Below are positions 1 through 11,010 of a stretch of 64,000 nt of DNA, piece after piece. Position 1 is the stretch's first letter. Each line of letters starts with the position of its first letter. Where the stretch lies: assembly GCA_024220505.1 (NCBI GenBank), contig JAKZZE010000017.1, positions 806,001 to 870,000 on the forward strand, given 5' to 3'. This stretch comes from Rhizopus arrhizus (Eukaryota > Mucoromycota > Mucoromycetes > Mucorales > Rhizopodaceae). The notes under the pieces are model-generated. The model did no database searches. It was not told the DNA's origin and was given only the letters and a program-made list of their open reading frames with translations. A program made the translations under genes and the position numbers.

Positions 1-310
1 ACATTTATAGCAAGCAATTGTCTGTACGGTATAAATATTCATGATTACTAGAAGCTCAACCAGCATTCTAAAAAAGAATTCCCATTATAATCGCATGTAA
101 GTAAGCACAGATGTATAGGACTGGACACATGTGTTCGGTTTCTCATATCGTTTATTAATTAAAAATATATAAGCTGTTGTGCACTGGTTCATACTCAGTT
201 TTTGGTTATTACAGAAAAATCGAATCAAATTACATTGAACTTATTAAACTGTAACAGTCAATAAACACGGTACATAAAACAAAAACCCGTAATTAGCCTA
301 CACGAAATAG

Positions 311-320
311 TATAAAAAGG
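311..320 (+). promoter_or_regulatory. TATA box of the polygalacturonase gene
   Basis: The string TATAAAAAGG lies 58 bases before the ATG at 378, a normal spacing for a fungal RNA polymerase II core promoter. The preceding 300 bases are AT-rich and hold no coding signal I can recognise. The call is by sequence resemblance only. Confidence 0.5.
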
Positions 321-377
321 CCCCATAATTCCTTATTAAAGCGATTTATTCAAAACACCACAAGAAGCCTTGTCATT

Positions 378-1582
378 ATGGTCCAATTGCTCTCCTTAAC
401 TAGTTCTGTAGCTACTCTTTTGTTGCTCTCTTTCGGATTTAACGAAGTGGCTGCTGGAAAGACTTGTACTGTAGCCAAGAGCAGCTCTGATGATGCCGTT
501 ACTATCACTCAAGCCTTCAACAGTTGTAAGAATGGTGGTACTGTTTACTTCCCTAAAGGAAAAACTTACTACATGAAGAGCTTGGTTTCTGTCAAGGGAC
601 TTAAGAATGTCAATATCAACTTGGGCGGTGAAATTGTTTTGCCTACATACAATAGCAAATTCAAAGGAAAGAGCTCTTGGATTGAAATTCAAGGTAACAA
701 TATTCACATGACTGGTGGTGGCCACATAACTGGTAATGGCCAAGCATGGTAAGATATTTATTTTTGTCAAATATATAAGCTGTAAAGCTAACCACCGTAA
801 ATTATAGGTACGACAAGCAAGATCACACTGCTCCCACTGTACTCCGTATCAAGGCTACAAACTCTGTCTTTGGTGACTTTAAGATCTATAATGCTCCTAG
901 AGCTCACATGGCTATCACTAGCTCAAACAACGTTGTTCTTCAAAATGTTTACCTCAAGACTGCCTCTACTAGCAACAAGCCTGCAAAAAATACTGATGCT
1001 TTGGACGTCTCCTCCTCCAGCAACATTGTTTTCCAAAACTCTGAACTTAACGTCGGTGATGATTGTACTGCTATCAACGGTGGTGTCAGCAACATCACTT
1101 TAAAACATATCACCTGTAACGGTGGTCACGGTTTCAGTGTTGGTTCCCTTGGTAAAGGTGGTAAGACCGAATATGTTAAAACTGTTCGAGTTCTCAACAG
1201 TGTCTGTAACAACTGTCAAAATGGTGTAAGAATCAAGACCTGGCCCGGTGGAAAGGGTTCTGTTAGCGATGTTGTTTACAAGCGAGTTGAACTCAATAAT
1301 GTTGAACACCCCATTATTATTACCACTCACTACTGTGACAAGAACCAAATGTCATACTGTACCAAGAACAAGGACTCTTCCTTATCCATCAGTCATGTTT
1401 CCTTCCAACACATCAGTGGATCCGCTTCCACTAAGCATCCTGCCGTCGAAATTGATTGTTCTTCCAAGTCCAAATGCTCCAACATCAATTTCAAGGATGT
1501 CAACATAAAAAAGAACAGCAAGACTCAAAAGAATGTTTGCAACAACGTTGTTGGTTCCAACAAGATTTCCGTTTGTCCTTAG
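378..1582 (+). CDS. Secreted polygalacturonase, glycoside hydrolase family 28
   Basis: Hydrolyses alpha-1,4-galacturonosyl bonds of pectin outside the cell. Two exons, 378-748 and 808-1582, flank a 59-nt intron (gtaaga...ttatag) that splits a Trp codon, giving 381 aa. The first 25 or so residues form a signal peptide (Leu-rich core, then AAG). All four GH28 signatures are present in order: NTD (in NTDALD), GDD (VGDDCTAI), the catalytic His (GGHGFSVGSLG) and RIK (RIKTWPGG); the three Asp plus His form the catalytic site. Several Cys pairs fit an extracellular enzyme. The length suits the family. Mucorales carry many such genes. Whether this copy is endo- or exo-acting cannot be settled from motifs. 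A TATA box and AATAAA signals bracket it. Confidence 0.95.
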
Positions 1583-2434
1583 ATCATTTTCATACATTAC
1601 AATTCCTCTACTTTTGTGGAATTTCATTTGATTACAAATAAACATATCAATAAACCAAATATAGTTATTATTTGAAGCTTTAGTCCTTAAGTTTCCATAT
1701 ATTTATCAAGTATCTTATTCTACTTTATCATAAATTGATATACAGCATGATACATTTAATAATCTTTCACTGTTCAGTACAACAAAGTGTTATAATTAAA
1801 AATTATTTTTGATGTTTATAAGCTTTCGTTTTTAACTATTATAAGATGTTTAATATCCAATCAGAAATAATAAAAATATTAATTTAAATCTTGGGTTCTT
1901 CCAATGATACAACTTTGCTAAAAGACATAGCAAAGCTAAGGCCTGATTTTGGCTTAGCATTATATTTCATCCCCAAAAAAATCTTCATTATGCGGCCATG
2001 TGTGAAAAGACAAGGAACCATTTATTAATTGGTATTGAAACTTAAATTTAGTACTTGGATACAACGAGGAATCAAAAGTGGGGCTTGGTTGAGTTGAACA
2101 AAAAATATAATCTTGCATATGTTCATTTTTGGACTTTTTACTGATACTGAATGTTTTGGTTGCAAAATTCTCATTAACTGCCAGTATTACAACATAAGTC
2201 ATACTTTAAAATTAGTGATACTTAGCGTATTGATAAATTGTAGTTCGTAAGCATAGGAACACTCGTTGGCGTACAAATTCGACCCAGTGCGTCAGTAACA
2301 TTTTAGTGTAACAAGAACACAATAAATTAACGTTCTACAACAATGTAATTTTCAAAGTTAGAAGCGATTTTAGTATTATTTTTTTTTCTTCCTCTTCTCT
2401 CTTTCTGCTTTTTATATACATCCTATTTATTATC
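1583..2434. other. Intergenic, no gene seen
   Basis: AT-rich spacer. A minus-strand open frame near 1960-2202 has no family resemblance and low-complexity composition, so I treat it as chance. The last 60 bases, with T-runs and a CT-rich stretch, probably include the promoter and leader of the next gene. Confidence 0.5.
1637..1642 (+). terminator. AATAAA polyadenylation-type signal after the polygalacturonase
   Basis: AATAAA occurs 55 bases after the stop codon and again about 14 bases later. Both are at a suitable distance for 3-prime end formation of the preceding gene. They are matched by eye only. Confidence 0.4.
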
Positions 2435-3603
2435 ATGGTAGAAAGTAGTAAATCACGATCCATAGCCTTAAAAAAACTAGCAAAATGGGCACCTTCCCCA
2501 ACAGCTTCTTACAACAAAAAAATGAATGTTGCTGTACCATTAAGCGCTGATGCACCTTTTTCCCCGATCTATGACGAGCAACTTCAGCAGGGCTCATTGT
2601 ATATCATCAAAGTAAAGCAAGTAAGTCTTGCTCTTTTTGAAGGTAAGTTGAGAAAGGCAGCCGAGGTAGAAGATGTGACTTACTTATTCTGTATGTGTCA
2701 GGATGGAATGATGACATGTGTTGCTTTTCAATTCTTCGTATGATCACGTATTATAAAAAATTAAAGCATAAACAAAAACAATAAACTTATATAAAGTCGA
2801 GTAGGTTCTGAAGTAGAGCCAATGCGTTGGTCAGAAACAAGGTATATCGTTACTTGAGGCATTCTTAGAGATTAAACCGACATATTAAGTATAGACAATT
2901 GCCTGGTGATTTTGATATATACAATGCTTTTGACGAGTATGGAAACCCACCTGTTCATCTGTGGAGTCGGTATTTAAAAACAAGTCTTCCAACTAATTGG
3001 TTCTACATGTTTGAAGAAGCAAGACGAAAACAGCGTATGTGGTTTAAACAACGTGATGACTACATACAACATAATCCAATCCCAGAAATTTGTCAAGGAG
3101 CCGATAATCCTTCGTTTTCAAATACAGATGTGTCCTCAATGCTTCTGAGCCCTCAAGGCAGCAATGCGTCGTTAGCTATTGCATCCACTAACATCATTGA
3201 TCCTAGTATTTCTAATGAAAATACATCTTCTATGTCTGCTCATACATCCATGGATGATGGTACAGAGACAACTAATGAAGGAAGATATGCCATCTCGCCC
3301 AAATCAACTTCTTTAGTCATCGATCGTGAGCAAATCCGTCGACATTTAGCACCGGGTCAAGCAACAGCACTCAATAGACAGTCCATGTCTACATACACTA
3401 AAAGCAGTTCACCACTATCTAACACGTTTCATAATGCTACAGAAGAAAATAGATTTACAGTACAACAATATTCATCTCAGCTTGATTTTCCTCATGATTC
3501 GGATCAATTCTCTATTCGTTCTGATCTTCCAAGCAGTCCATCTCTACCAGTTCCCACAAAGACGCATAGTCGACCATCCATAAAAAACACTGCATGGGGT
3601 TAA
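2435..3603 (+). CDS. Unrecognised protein with conserved-looking N-terminal half and Ser-rich tail
   Basis: I do not recognise the family. The first exon starts at the ATG at 2435 and the last ends at the TAA at 3601-3603. The join is uncertain. One model splices 2737 to 2869 (donor GTATGA, acceptor CTTAG, both phase 0). Another uses the stronger donor GTATGT at 2691. The last exon begins with basic and aromatic residues (RHIKYRQLPGDFDIY, then FDEYGNPPVHLWSRYL) that look like a folded domain. From about residue 180 it becomes a Ser/Thr/Asn-rich disordered tail. No signal peptide or membrane segment is visible. The stop codon overlaps that of the convergent gene on the minus strand. Confidence 0.6.
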
Positions 3604-4378
3604 ACCATTTTATTTAATGCTTCAACAATGTTCCATCTTCTTGTTTCTTTTGCTATTGGTATGAAATAATTTATTAAATGATTTGATTGTTCTTTTGATA
3701 CGAGTTGGCTTGTCGTGTTTGATATAAGTGATAGCAATTTTTCTTCGTCATATTGTGTTGTCCGCATAAGTCTTAGTATTGTTATTTTCGTAGTCCACAT
3801 ATCTATCTTAGCCTTTTTGGTTATTGGTTCTACTTCAGATTTGCTTAGACGAGGCCTTTTATAGGAAGGTTCAGATTGTTCAGTGGAAAGAGTGTCATTT
3901 TCATTCCAATCTGGTACTCTGCGTTTATATACAACAGGTAATAATAGATCCTTTTTTGCTTCAATTGCTTTATCTTCTGGTAATTCTGTATTAGTTGACA
4001 ATGGTAAATCCAAAACGACAGGTTCTGCAGCAGGTGGAAGATCAATCGTCACTGGTTCTGAAGATGGTACATCGACTGAATCGCTCCAAAATGCGGTTTT
4101 TAAACTTTCTAGCACATCAAACAATTCGTTGCGTTGAACATCAAAAATATTATCGCATAAAGGTTTTGTTGACTGTTGAAAAATTAGCTTCTTTACATAT
4201 TAGCTCTTTTTTAATTACATTACTTTTCTGTTTGGAATAGTTCCTTCAATTGATCCAAATACTTCAACAAACTGAAAACAAACAATAAAGAGAGAATTGT
4301 TAAGCCAACAAAGCTATATAAATGATTTTTATGTATTACTTCTGATAGAGAAGGGATTGTCACTTCATCCATTGGCAT
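3600..4378 (-). CDS. Unrecognised 219-aa protein, convergent with the preceding gene
   Basis: Three exons fit: 4378-4340, 4271-4224 and 4172-3600, all joined in phase 0 with GT...AG borders (gtaata...ttttcag and gtaatg...caacag). The product starts MPMDEVTIPSLSE. It has an acidic, Pro-rich middle (DLPPAAEPVVLDLP), a basic patch that could be a nuclear localisation signal (YKRPRLSKSE and ITKKAKID), and a helical C-terminal third of about 70 residues (MWTTKITILRL to the end). This is compatible with a nuclear adaptor protein, but I cannot name a family. Its TAA stop occupies 3602-3600, overlapping the stop of the plus-strand neighbour. Confidence 0.65.
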
Positions 4379-4492
4379 GTTTTTATTAATATCACCAGAG
4401 AAAAAAGAAAAGGAGAAAAATTTTGTGCAAGAAAAAAAATAGAAGTTGGGTACAAAAATATATGTGTAAGGGGAATAATTTCAAATAATTGG

Positions 4493-6872
4493 CTAGTCAT
4501 CTCTTCTGGATGCTTCATGAGCAGATCTAATAAGTGGAGCGAGTGAAGGAAGAGGATCGGCTAATTTCAAAAAAGGGTGATTTAACATTTCCAATGCTGA
4601 GGGTCTACGGTCAACTTCAACTTCTAAGCATTTGGCTAAAAAGTCTCTAAAGACAGGCGAAAGTGCTTCAGGATTTTGTAGTCTGGGCGTTCCGTTATTT
4701 GCAATCAGATAAAGAGCGCGTAGAGGATTTTCATTCAAGTATGGGGGTTCGCCTTCAACCATTTCAATAGCCATTATACCAAGTGACCAAACATCAACTT
4801 TAGGGCCATATTCTTTTCTGGTTACTACCTCTGGAGCCATCCAATAGGGAGTACCGACCATTGTTGTGCGTTTTGCTTGCATTTCATTTAATTGTGCACA
4901 GAACCCAAAGTCAGCTATGGTGACAAGTGTTACGGTTCACTTATTCCTGATGTATTTAATTTGAGTAACTTACTTAATTTTATATCACCATACATACTCA
5001 ACAAGATGTTATCACTCTTTATATCACGATGAATCACACCTTTTGAATGTAAGTGTTGAAGACCTTCCAAGACTTCAAAGCATACAGCAGCAATTTGTCC
5101 TTCCATCATCATATTATTAGTAACAACGTCCGTAAGTGAGCCACCTTCCATGTATTCCATAACAACCCATAAATCACCGCGCCACAAATAAGAATCAATA
5201 AAGTTGACAATGTTCTTATGCATGGATTCCTTCATGACCAATATTTCATTGATAATAAGTTCCTTTTTGGGCTGCTGTTCGAGGTTCATTTGTTTAATGG
5301 CAACAGGATAGTCACTTCCTTCAGTATAAGCAATATAAACACCACCGGAAGCGCTACATGATGAATGATAAATAAATAAAAAACTTTTCTATTTAATATG
5401 TGCTTACCCTTGACCAATCTTTTTCATATCTTTATATATCAATGTGGGATCTGCTTCAATACAAATCGCTCTTAATTTAGCGATTACTTCAGTATCTTTC
5501 ATTACATGCTTTTTCTCCTTGACACGTTGTTTGACAGTACCAGGTGAGCCTGTTAATTGAGATGGATTTGATTTATTTTCATCATATCTCTCGCGTTGCT
5601 TTGTATTTAATTTTTTTTTAATATCATAGTCTCTTGCGGCATGAGATGCGTTGATGGAGTTACTGGGTTTTGATATCAATCTTTCTTGTTGTTTAAGTTG
5701 CTGTAATTGAAGTTGTCTTTGATATAACTGCTGTTGATATACTATAAAGAGAAGGGGAGGGGAAAGCTCATTAATTGCTGTATACAATGCGCGTTATTGT
5801 TTTTTTTTTCCTACATTGTTCGTCCATGATCCTTTCTGTTGAAGCCGGTTTTTTCTACAAATAAAATAGTTTAACATTCGCATCCAAGGGTTCTTTCATT
5901 TTCTCTTTACCTTGTATTCAGGCAATATAGGAATGATTTGTTGTTGCATAATATCCGAACGATCATTCATTGCATGAGCTTTTTCCATTTTATGATAAAC
6001 AGATTCATCATGCTCTATATTTTCTTGATAAAATCCAATGGCATCCAATACAGCCTACATATGTGTACACTTTTAGAATGAGATGTTATTGTTTTTTCTT
6101 TCAATAAGTTACCTGGGGATTTTGATACTGTTCATGCTTACTAATACCACTGTGTTGTAATAAAGTTTGCCATTCTCGAGGCAAACCAGTAAATTCACCC
6201 GTGCTGGCATCAAATCCGACGTGTGTTACATGTTTTGCGTTATAAGGACCAGATATTTCCATTTCTTTTTCTTGTTCATTTGATTGCTTGTCTTTGCTTA
6301 GTAAATCTACAATAAATAAGCGCATAAGAATTCAGTTTGTTTTATATATATATATATATTACCATTGAAGCTACCAACAAATTTATCAAACACACCTTTA
6401 AATGTGTTCCTATCTCTTGCTTTTCCTAATGCTCCACTAGGTAAATCTTTAAAGGGAAATTGAGAGGAATCATCACTTTTTGGACTAGAAGATTGTGGAG
6501 TATATTTCATTTGAAGGCTCTGAGTAATGGGTGCAGAAGGAGGTGAGGAGGAATGGCTTCTGCTGCCTTTGCCCATTGGATTTGATCTATCTCGCTTTGA
6601 GGATCGTCTTTTGATAGAAATGAACTTGATTTACTTAAAGGTGTTACAGGATCACTGTTGTTTTCCATTGATAATTGTTTGCTAATACGGCCTATTGTAT
6701 TGTGTATGTTAAGTTGAGCTTATTTAAAGGATTTGTGTTAATAATAACCTAGTTCTTTCTCAGAAAAAATATCTGGTGAACTTGGCGCACTTTCTGATGG
6801 ACGCATATGAGGCCTTTGGAGATGACTTGAGAAGGATCTGTGAAGCCCAGTTGAATTGCTTGGTGAGGACAT
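4493..6872 (-). CDS. p21-activated (Ste20/PAK) serine/threonine protein kinase
   Basis: Multi-exon gene read from the ATG near 6872 to the stop at 4493. N-terminal to C-terminal it has a Ser/Pro-rich leader, a CRIB domain ([16 protein letters not shown] near 6260) that binds GTP-loaded Cdc42/Rac, a Gln-rich coiled linker (about 5780-5600) and a complete kinase domain. Kinase motifs seen are [11 protein letters not shown] (split by an intron), [28 protein letters not shown] and the D-W-S-G block. No PH domain is visible before CRIB, favouring the Ste20/Shk1 type over Cla4. In fungi these kinases drive polarity, cytoskeleton and MAPK signalling. At least eight exons are supported. The exon joins between 6600 and 6750 are ambiguous: one candidate intron has a weak AAG acceptor. 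Confidence 0.92.
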
Positions 6873-7599
6873 TTCGTTATTCAGGAATATTTATTATAAA
6901 AAGGAGCCGAGGAAAAATGGGTTCTTTTTGTTTAATCTCTCTCTTTTTGATATACAGTAGTTAACAAAGAAATATAGAAAAGATCAATGAGATAAGTTGT
7001 TTAATATACGGAAGTTTATGAAAAAAATAAAAAATAAAAATAAAAAAAAAAAGCGGAAAAAATATAGCAGATGTAGAGATTTTACTCTCATAAAAACTCG
7101 TTTCTTTTGTTACTACTTTTGGTTTTTTGTGAGACATTTTCCATCTCAGTTAAATAATATTTAAAGAGCCACGTTACAAAGCGAGATAATACGAAATTTT
7201 ATATATATTAGACAAGGTACAATTGTCTCTGATTCATTACTGTTAGAAGGTGAAAAAGGAATTTGTCAATAAAATCAGATATATTAAATACCAACTTTCC
7301 AATTTCAATATGCAATAAAATATAATAACCTCTCACTCTTGTCTCAAGTACAAATATTTCAAAAAAAAAGGCCGATTGTAAACATCTCATTCCTATAACG
7401 ATACCTTAACTTCATTATTTTTAGTAATGTCTTGTTAATAGATCTAGTTTTACATATAACATTCTTATTAAAATGAATTCTGCGTTATAAATAACTTGTC
7501 ACTGTTTGTACTCTTTGGTCCTATAGCATTAATCAAGGTTATCTTAACATTTCTATATTTTACATGTACTTTTTTTTGGTGTTGCTCCTCACTCATTTA
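6873..7599. other. Intergenic, AT-rich, no gene seen
   Basis: Contains A-runs near 7020-7060 and mixed AT sequence. Short open frames on both strands have no recognisable composition. It holds the upstream region of the PAK gene. Confidence 0.5.
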
Positions 7600-8060
7600 T
7601 CCATGTGCAAGCTGGTGCTGCTTTAGATAGATTGTCATTTTCAGATGAATTGGAATTAGTTACGCCCATAAATATTTTTTTGCTTAATTGTAGTTGCTAT
7701 TGTTGCATTAATACCTGCATTTGTAAGAAGAAAGTTCAATGCCACTTACGCATAATAAAAAAGCGCCTTTGTTTTTCTTTCTCGTTTTACAGTTGTCCTT
7801 AAAGCAATTGGATGCTCCCATAACTAAAATGTCTAGTTTATGGTTTTCCATTCGTTTTTATTAACCATCTATTCTGTATTGATAACAACCATCTTTGCAA
7901 TTTCTCATGTCTATTAGCTGCCTTTTCATAGCAAACAAAAAAGTCTCTTAGAGACGAAATTACAATTGGATCCACTTTCATTTATCGAAAAGGTACTGGC
8001 TTCCAAGGAGCTATTACGGAAGAATTGATTAAAAACAGACTCGCAGGTAATGAACATTTA
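7600..8060 (+). pseudogene. Fragments of an unidentified, apparently intron-containing gene
   Basis: Several short stretches look like exons. One reads VQAGAALDRLSFSDELE near 7607. One is hydrophobic (VVAIVALIPAF, possibly a membrane segment) ending at a GTAAG donor near 7720; after a consensus TTTTACAG acceptor near 7790 follows KQLDAPITKMS. One near 7953-8047 reads EITIGSTFIYRKGTGFQG and ends in LIKNRLAG before a GTAATG donor. I cannot join them in one frame from a start codon, nor name a family. It may be an eroded gene, or a real gene with joins I cannot resolve. Confidence 0.3.
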
Positions 8061-8540
8061 CCTTGATCTGTATATAAGTAACTACATAAAAGAGTATGAC
8101 AATATTCCGTTTTGTGTCCAATCTATTGCATTCTTATTATATTCATATTCAGTACAAATATTTTTGAAAAAATCAACTGCTTCTCAATTATGTTCATTTT
8201 TATAAATTTACATGGTTTCTATTTTATTATATACTATTTTCACAAATTATTCATACATCTTCAGAAAAAAATTGTTATTCGTTCCTAGAACAATCTCAGT
8301 TGCCTCCGCTTCGACTTCCAATATGGTGAATGCTCTCAGAGCCGCGCTTTACTATTATATACGGCTGAAGAAAATAAGTTGGACCACAAAAAAAAAAAAA
8401 ATGGGACAATTAACAAAAAATAGGACATTTATATGCTTAATTATGGTCACACCTCTTTACTTTGTTTTCTTGGCATGATATTAAAAGCTTTTTTTTTGTG
8501 CTATTTTTTTTTACTTATCTTTTAATTTTTTTTTCTTTAA
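8061..8540. other. Spacer before the Tc1/mariner fragment, no gene seen
   Basis: AT-rich sequence with an A13 run near 8388. It may include the 5-prime end of the transposon that follows, but I see no clear terminal repeat. Confidence 0.4.
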
Positions 8541-8542
8541 CA

Positions 8543-9330
8543 TGAGCGATAACATTAATATGGATGGCCAGGCAGTGCCTGTTATTGTCCAATCTTACAT
8601 GGATTGGGAAAGACCTGCAGAAATAAACGCTGAACAAAAAAAGATGAAAAAATAAAATAGTGCATCTTCCAAAGAAACTTTGACAGCTGTTACAAAGAAT
8701 GCGAGGGTCGTATATTTCAAAAAACGAACCGAAGGTAGTAAATCTGATTAATTTAATGCAGGAATTTAAACACCTGTCCATTAGAGAAGCGGCTATCAAG
8801 GTAGAGCTTTCAAAGTCAACAGCCGCACGCAAGATCAAAGAATGGAACGAAATGTCAAACGGTTCTGACCAAGGAGGTGTTCCTGATACCATCAGCTTCA
8901 AGAAACACAAGGATCGGAGATTGATAATTAAGGACGTGTATACACTCTTCATTTTGAAATGTTAACCAATGAACCAACCTTGACAGTTGAAGCTGTCACA
9001 GATCAACTTTGCGAAAATTTTAAGGAAATTCAAATTACCCCAAGATCAATAGCAACTCATATGAAAAAAAGGTGTCGTCTCACTTATAAACGCATTATCC
9101 CGCAATATTTCGCACGAGACTGTGAGAAAACTGTTGTTAAAAGATATGATACAATAAACTTCTGGATTCATCAAAAAATAGATTTTATGAATGATTGTGT
9201 ATTTATTGATGAGGCTGGATTCAATAGAAACATGCGCCGTTCTTATGGTTGGTGTGAAGTTGGAACACCTTGCAAAATTAAATTTGAAACAAGGGGACCA
9301 AATGTCAGTATCCTAGTACCACATTTTCAG
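8543..9330 (+). pseudogene. Tc1/mariner-superfamily (DDE) transposase, frameshifted and 3-prime truncated
   Basis: The likely start is MSDNINMDGQAVP at 8543. Stops follow, then a helix-turn-helix region (LSIREAAIKVELSKSTAARK, about 8790-8850). A one-base frameshift near 8955 separates this from the DDE domain, which reads to the first catalytic Asp (DCVFIDEAGFN) and on through YGWCEVGTPCKIKF and RGPNVSIL. The family would continue for about 120 residues with the second Asp and the Glu. Here it stops abruptly at about 9326, where unrelated sequence begins. Bases 9248-9330 recur inverted at the right side of the adjacent foldback. The copy is dead. Confidence 0.85.
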
Positions 9331-9462
9331 TCTTCGCTTTGGTAACATTTTGTGTTGACGTGTTTTCAAGAAAATCAGAGCGCTGATTGGATGATTTATC
9401 GACAAGGTTGTCGCAAATTTCTTTTGTTTCAGTTTATCAACGATAGAAACAATTTTTTTTTT
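9248..9462 (+). repeat. Left arm of a 215-bp inverted repeat
   Basis: The arm begins inside the transposase fragment (gttggtgtgaagttgg) and runs to a T-run at 9453-9462. Its reverse complement is found at about 10530-10744 with near-perfect identity by eye. About 80 bases are transposase coding sequence; the remaining 135 are unique to the two arms. Confidence 0.85.
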
Positions 9463-10508
9463 GGCTTCTGGCTGTTGAATGTGTTTTTAAGACTTTGGGG
9501 GTTTGCGTAAGTACTAAAAAAGCCAGTCTTACGTCCTATGTCAAAACAAACTTGCCAATTCATTTTCTTCTTTTCAGCTGTATAATTGTCAATAAATTCT
9601 GCAATCCATTCCATATCTGTAATTCTTTTTTCTGTTTCAATAGCTCTTAATGGGGTTTGGTGACTGCTGCTACTGCTACTGTTGTTTGCTTCTACCACTG
9701 CTTCTGGTAATGGTAGTGGCTCTGGCATAGTAGAAGTGAAGCCGTGACAAGAATATTTTTTTAGGCATGTTTCAACATAAAGCAAGCCATCATTTGCGTA
9801 CAAGCGTGCTCGTTTGATATCACCACTATCTTCTTTCAAGGCTTCTAATATTCTTTTATATTGTATAGAATTATCTTTGCAAACATTTAGCAATACTTCT
9901 ACAGTTTTTTCTTCGTTGTGTATCTCGTGGTCAAGAGATTCTTTTGCAATAGCATACAACATTTTTACCGTAGCATCGTCTCTATGTTCTAAGCCAAGTA
10001 GGGAAATTTCTTGCTTTATCATAACATAAGCCAATGCAACAATTGGTGGTAAAGGCGTTGTGTCAAGAAAAGATGCAATCGTTGCTTCGCTAATAAAAAA
10101 ATGGTTTTGAGCCCAACTGTAGCTTGGTAACTTTTTCATAAATGGCGCTCTGGTCGTCTCTTCAAGCATGCTCGTTACTTTTTTTCTTACTGCATTGGTA
10201 CATATTGTCAATGCGATAGGTTCTACCTGGTACTTGTCAATGATATGCCCACAATATTTCATGAGTCGTCGCAGATAAGGCTTATCCACAGTATGTTGTA
10301 TTTCAATAACAACAGGTGGAAACGTTTCTGTTTGCACGAAAGTAGGAACGTAAAGTACATCACCATGAAGACCGTCAATATATTCACAGGGGCTGCAAAC
10401 ATAACAGTCTACGGCATTTTGGCCTAGGATTTTTACTTAATAACAGGAAGAGAACAATGCTTTTGTAGCTGTTAGATTAACAACAAGAACTTCTAGTATT
10501 AAGTTCAT
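9429..10508 (-). pseudogene. PD-(D/E)XK-like nuclease ORF with one internal stop, inside the foldback
   Basis: An ATG at 10508 opens a frame of 360 codons ending at 9429, interrupted once by TAA at 10439-10437 (codon 24). The uninterrupted part is over 330 residues. Near its start lies an Asp (GLHGDVLYVP) followed about 20 residues later by a strand with PPVVIEIQHTVD, then a helix (LRRLMKYCGHIIDKY) and a strand (VEPIALTICTN). This D...ExQ plus helix-strand order is that of PD-(D/E)XK nucleases of the Rpn/recombinase-nuclease type. A helical middle, a Ser run (about residue 270) and a C-terminal segment with spaced Trp and Gly residues and SLKN that could be a Myb/SANT-like DNA-binding fold follow. 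The last residues lie in the left repeat arm. Function is inferred from motifs only. Confidence 0.55.
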
Positions 10509-10529
10509 AACTTTTGAAAGAAAAAAAAA

Positions 10530-10744
10530 AAAAAAAAAATTGTTTCTATCGTTGATAAACTGAAACAAAAGAAATTTGCGACAACCTTGTCGATAAATCA
10601 TCCAATCAGCGCTCTGATTTTCTTGAAAACACGTCAACACAAAATGTTACCAAAGCGAAGACTGAAAATGTGGTACTAGGATACTGACATTTGGTCCCCT
10701 TGTTTCAAATTTAATTTTGCAAGGTGTTCCAACTTCACACCAAC
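10530..10744 (-). repeat. Right arm of the 215-bp inverted repeat
   Basis: Reverse complement of 9248-9462. It starts in an A-run (10521-10539) and ends at caac 10741-10744, the mirror of gttg at 9248. Beyond 10744 the sequences diverge. Confidence 0.85.
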
Positions 10745-11010
10745 AGGAGTATTGTCCACGACAATGTAGCTGCTCTTCAATCACCCTTGCTGATACAAAA
10801 TATCAACAGCCTTTGCAATGAAATTTAGTATCTAGTTAAATTTCCCCTTTTGGCATTTTCAACAGCCTGAGTACTATCTGCTACCTTTTTCTTCTTCGAA
10901 AGGACTAGTTCCCATGGTCTTCTTTGATGTTTATTACACAATAAGGGAGGATAGCACCCAAAATAGTTGTTGTTTTGATCCTTGTCTTGGATATATATGC
11001 AAAAGTACAG
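10745..11010 (-). pseudogene. Internal piece of a Tc1/mariner transposase, frameshifted
   Basis: Read on the minus strand, scattered frames give the middle of a DDE transposase: ILGAILPYCVINIK, then KKVADSTQAVENAKRG, then FIAKAVDILYQQG, and finally the second catalytic Asp in SSYIVVDNTP. Stops and shifts separate the pieces. This is the part missing from the 8543-9330 copy. On this strand it is followed by the right repeat arm, which encodes an earlier part of the protein (YGWCEVGTPC), so the order of pieces is scrambled. Confidence 0.6.

Noticed and set aside
9814..10029. Plus-strand frame inside the foldback ORF
   Set aside because: Antisense of the nuclease-like ORF, which has the better composition and motifs.
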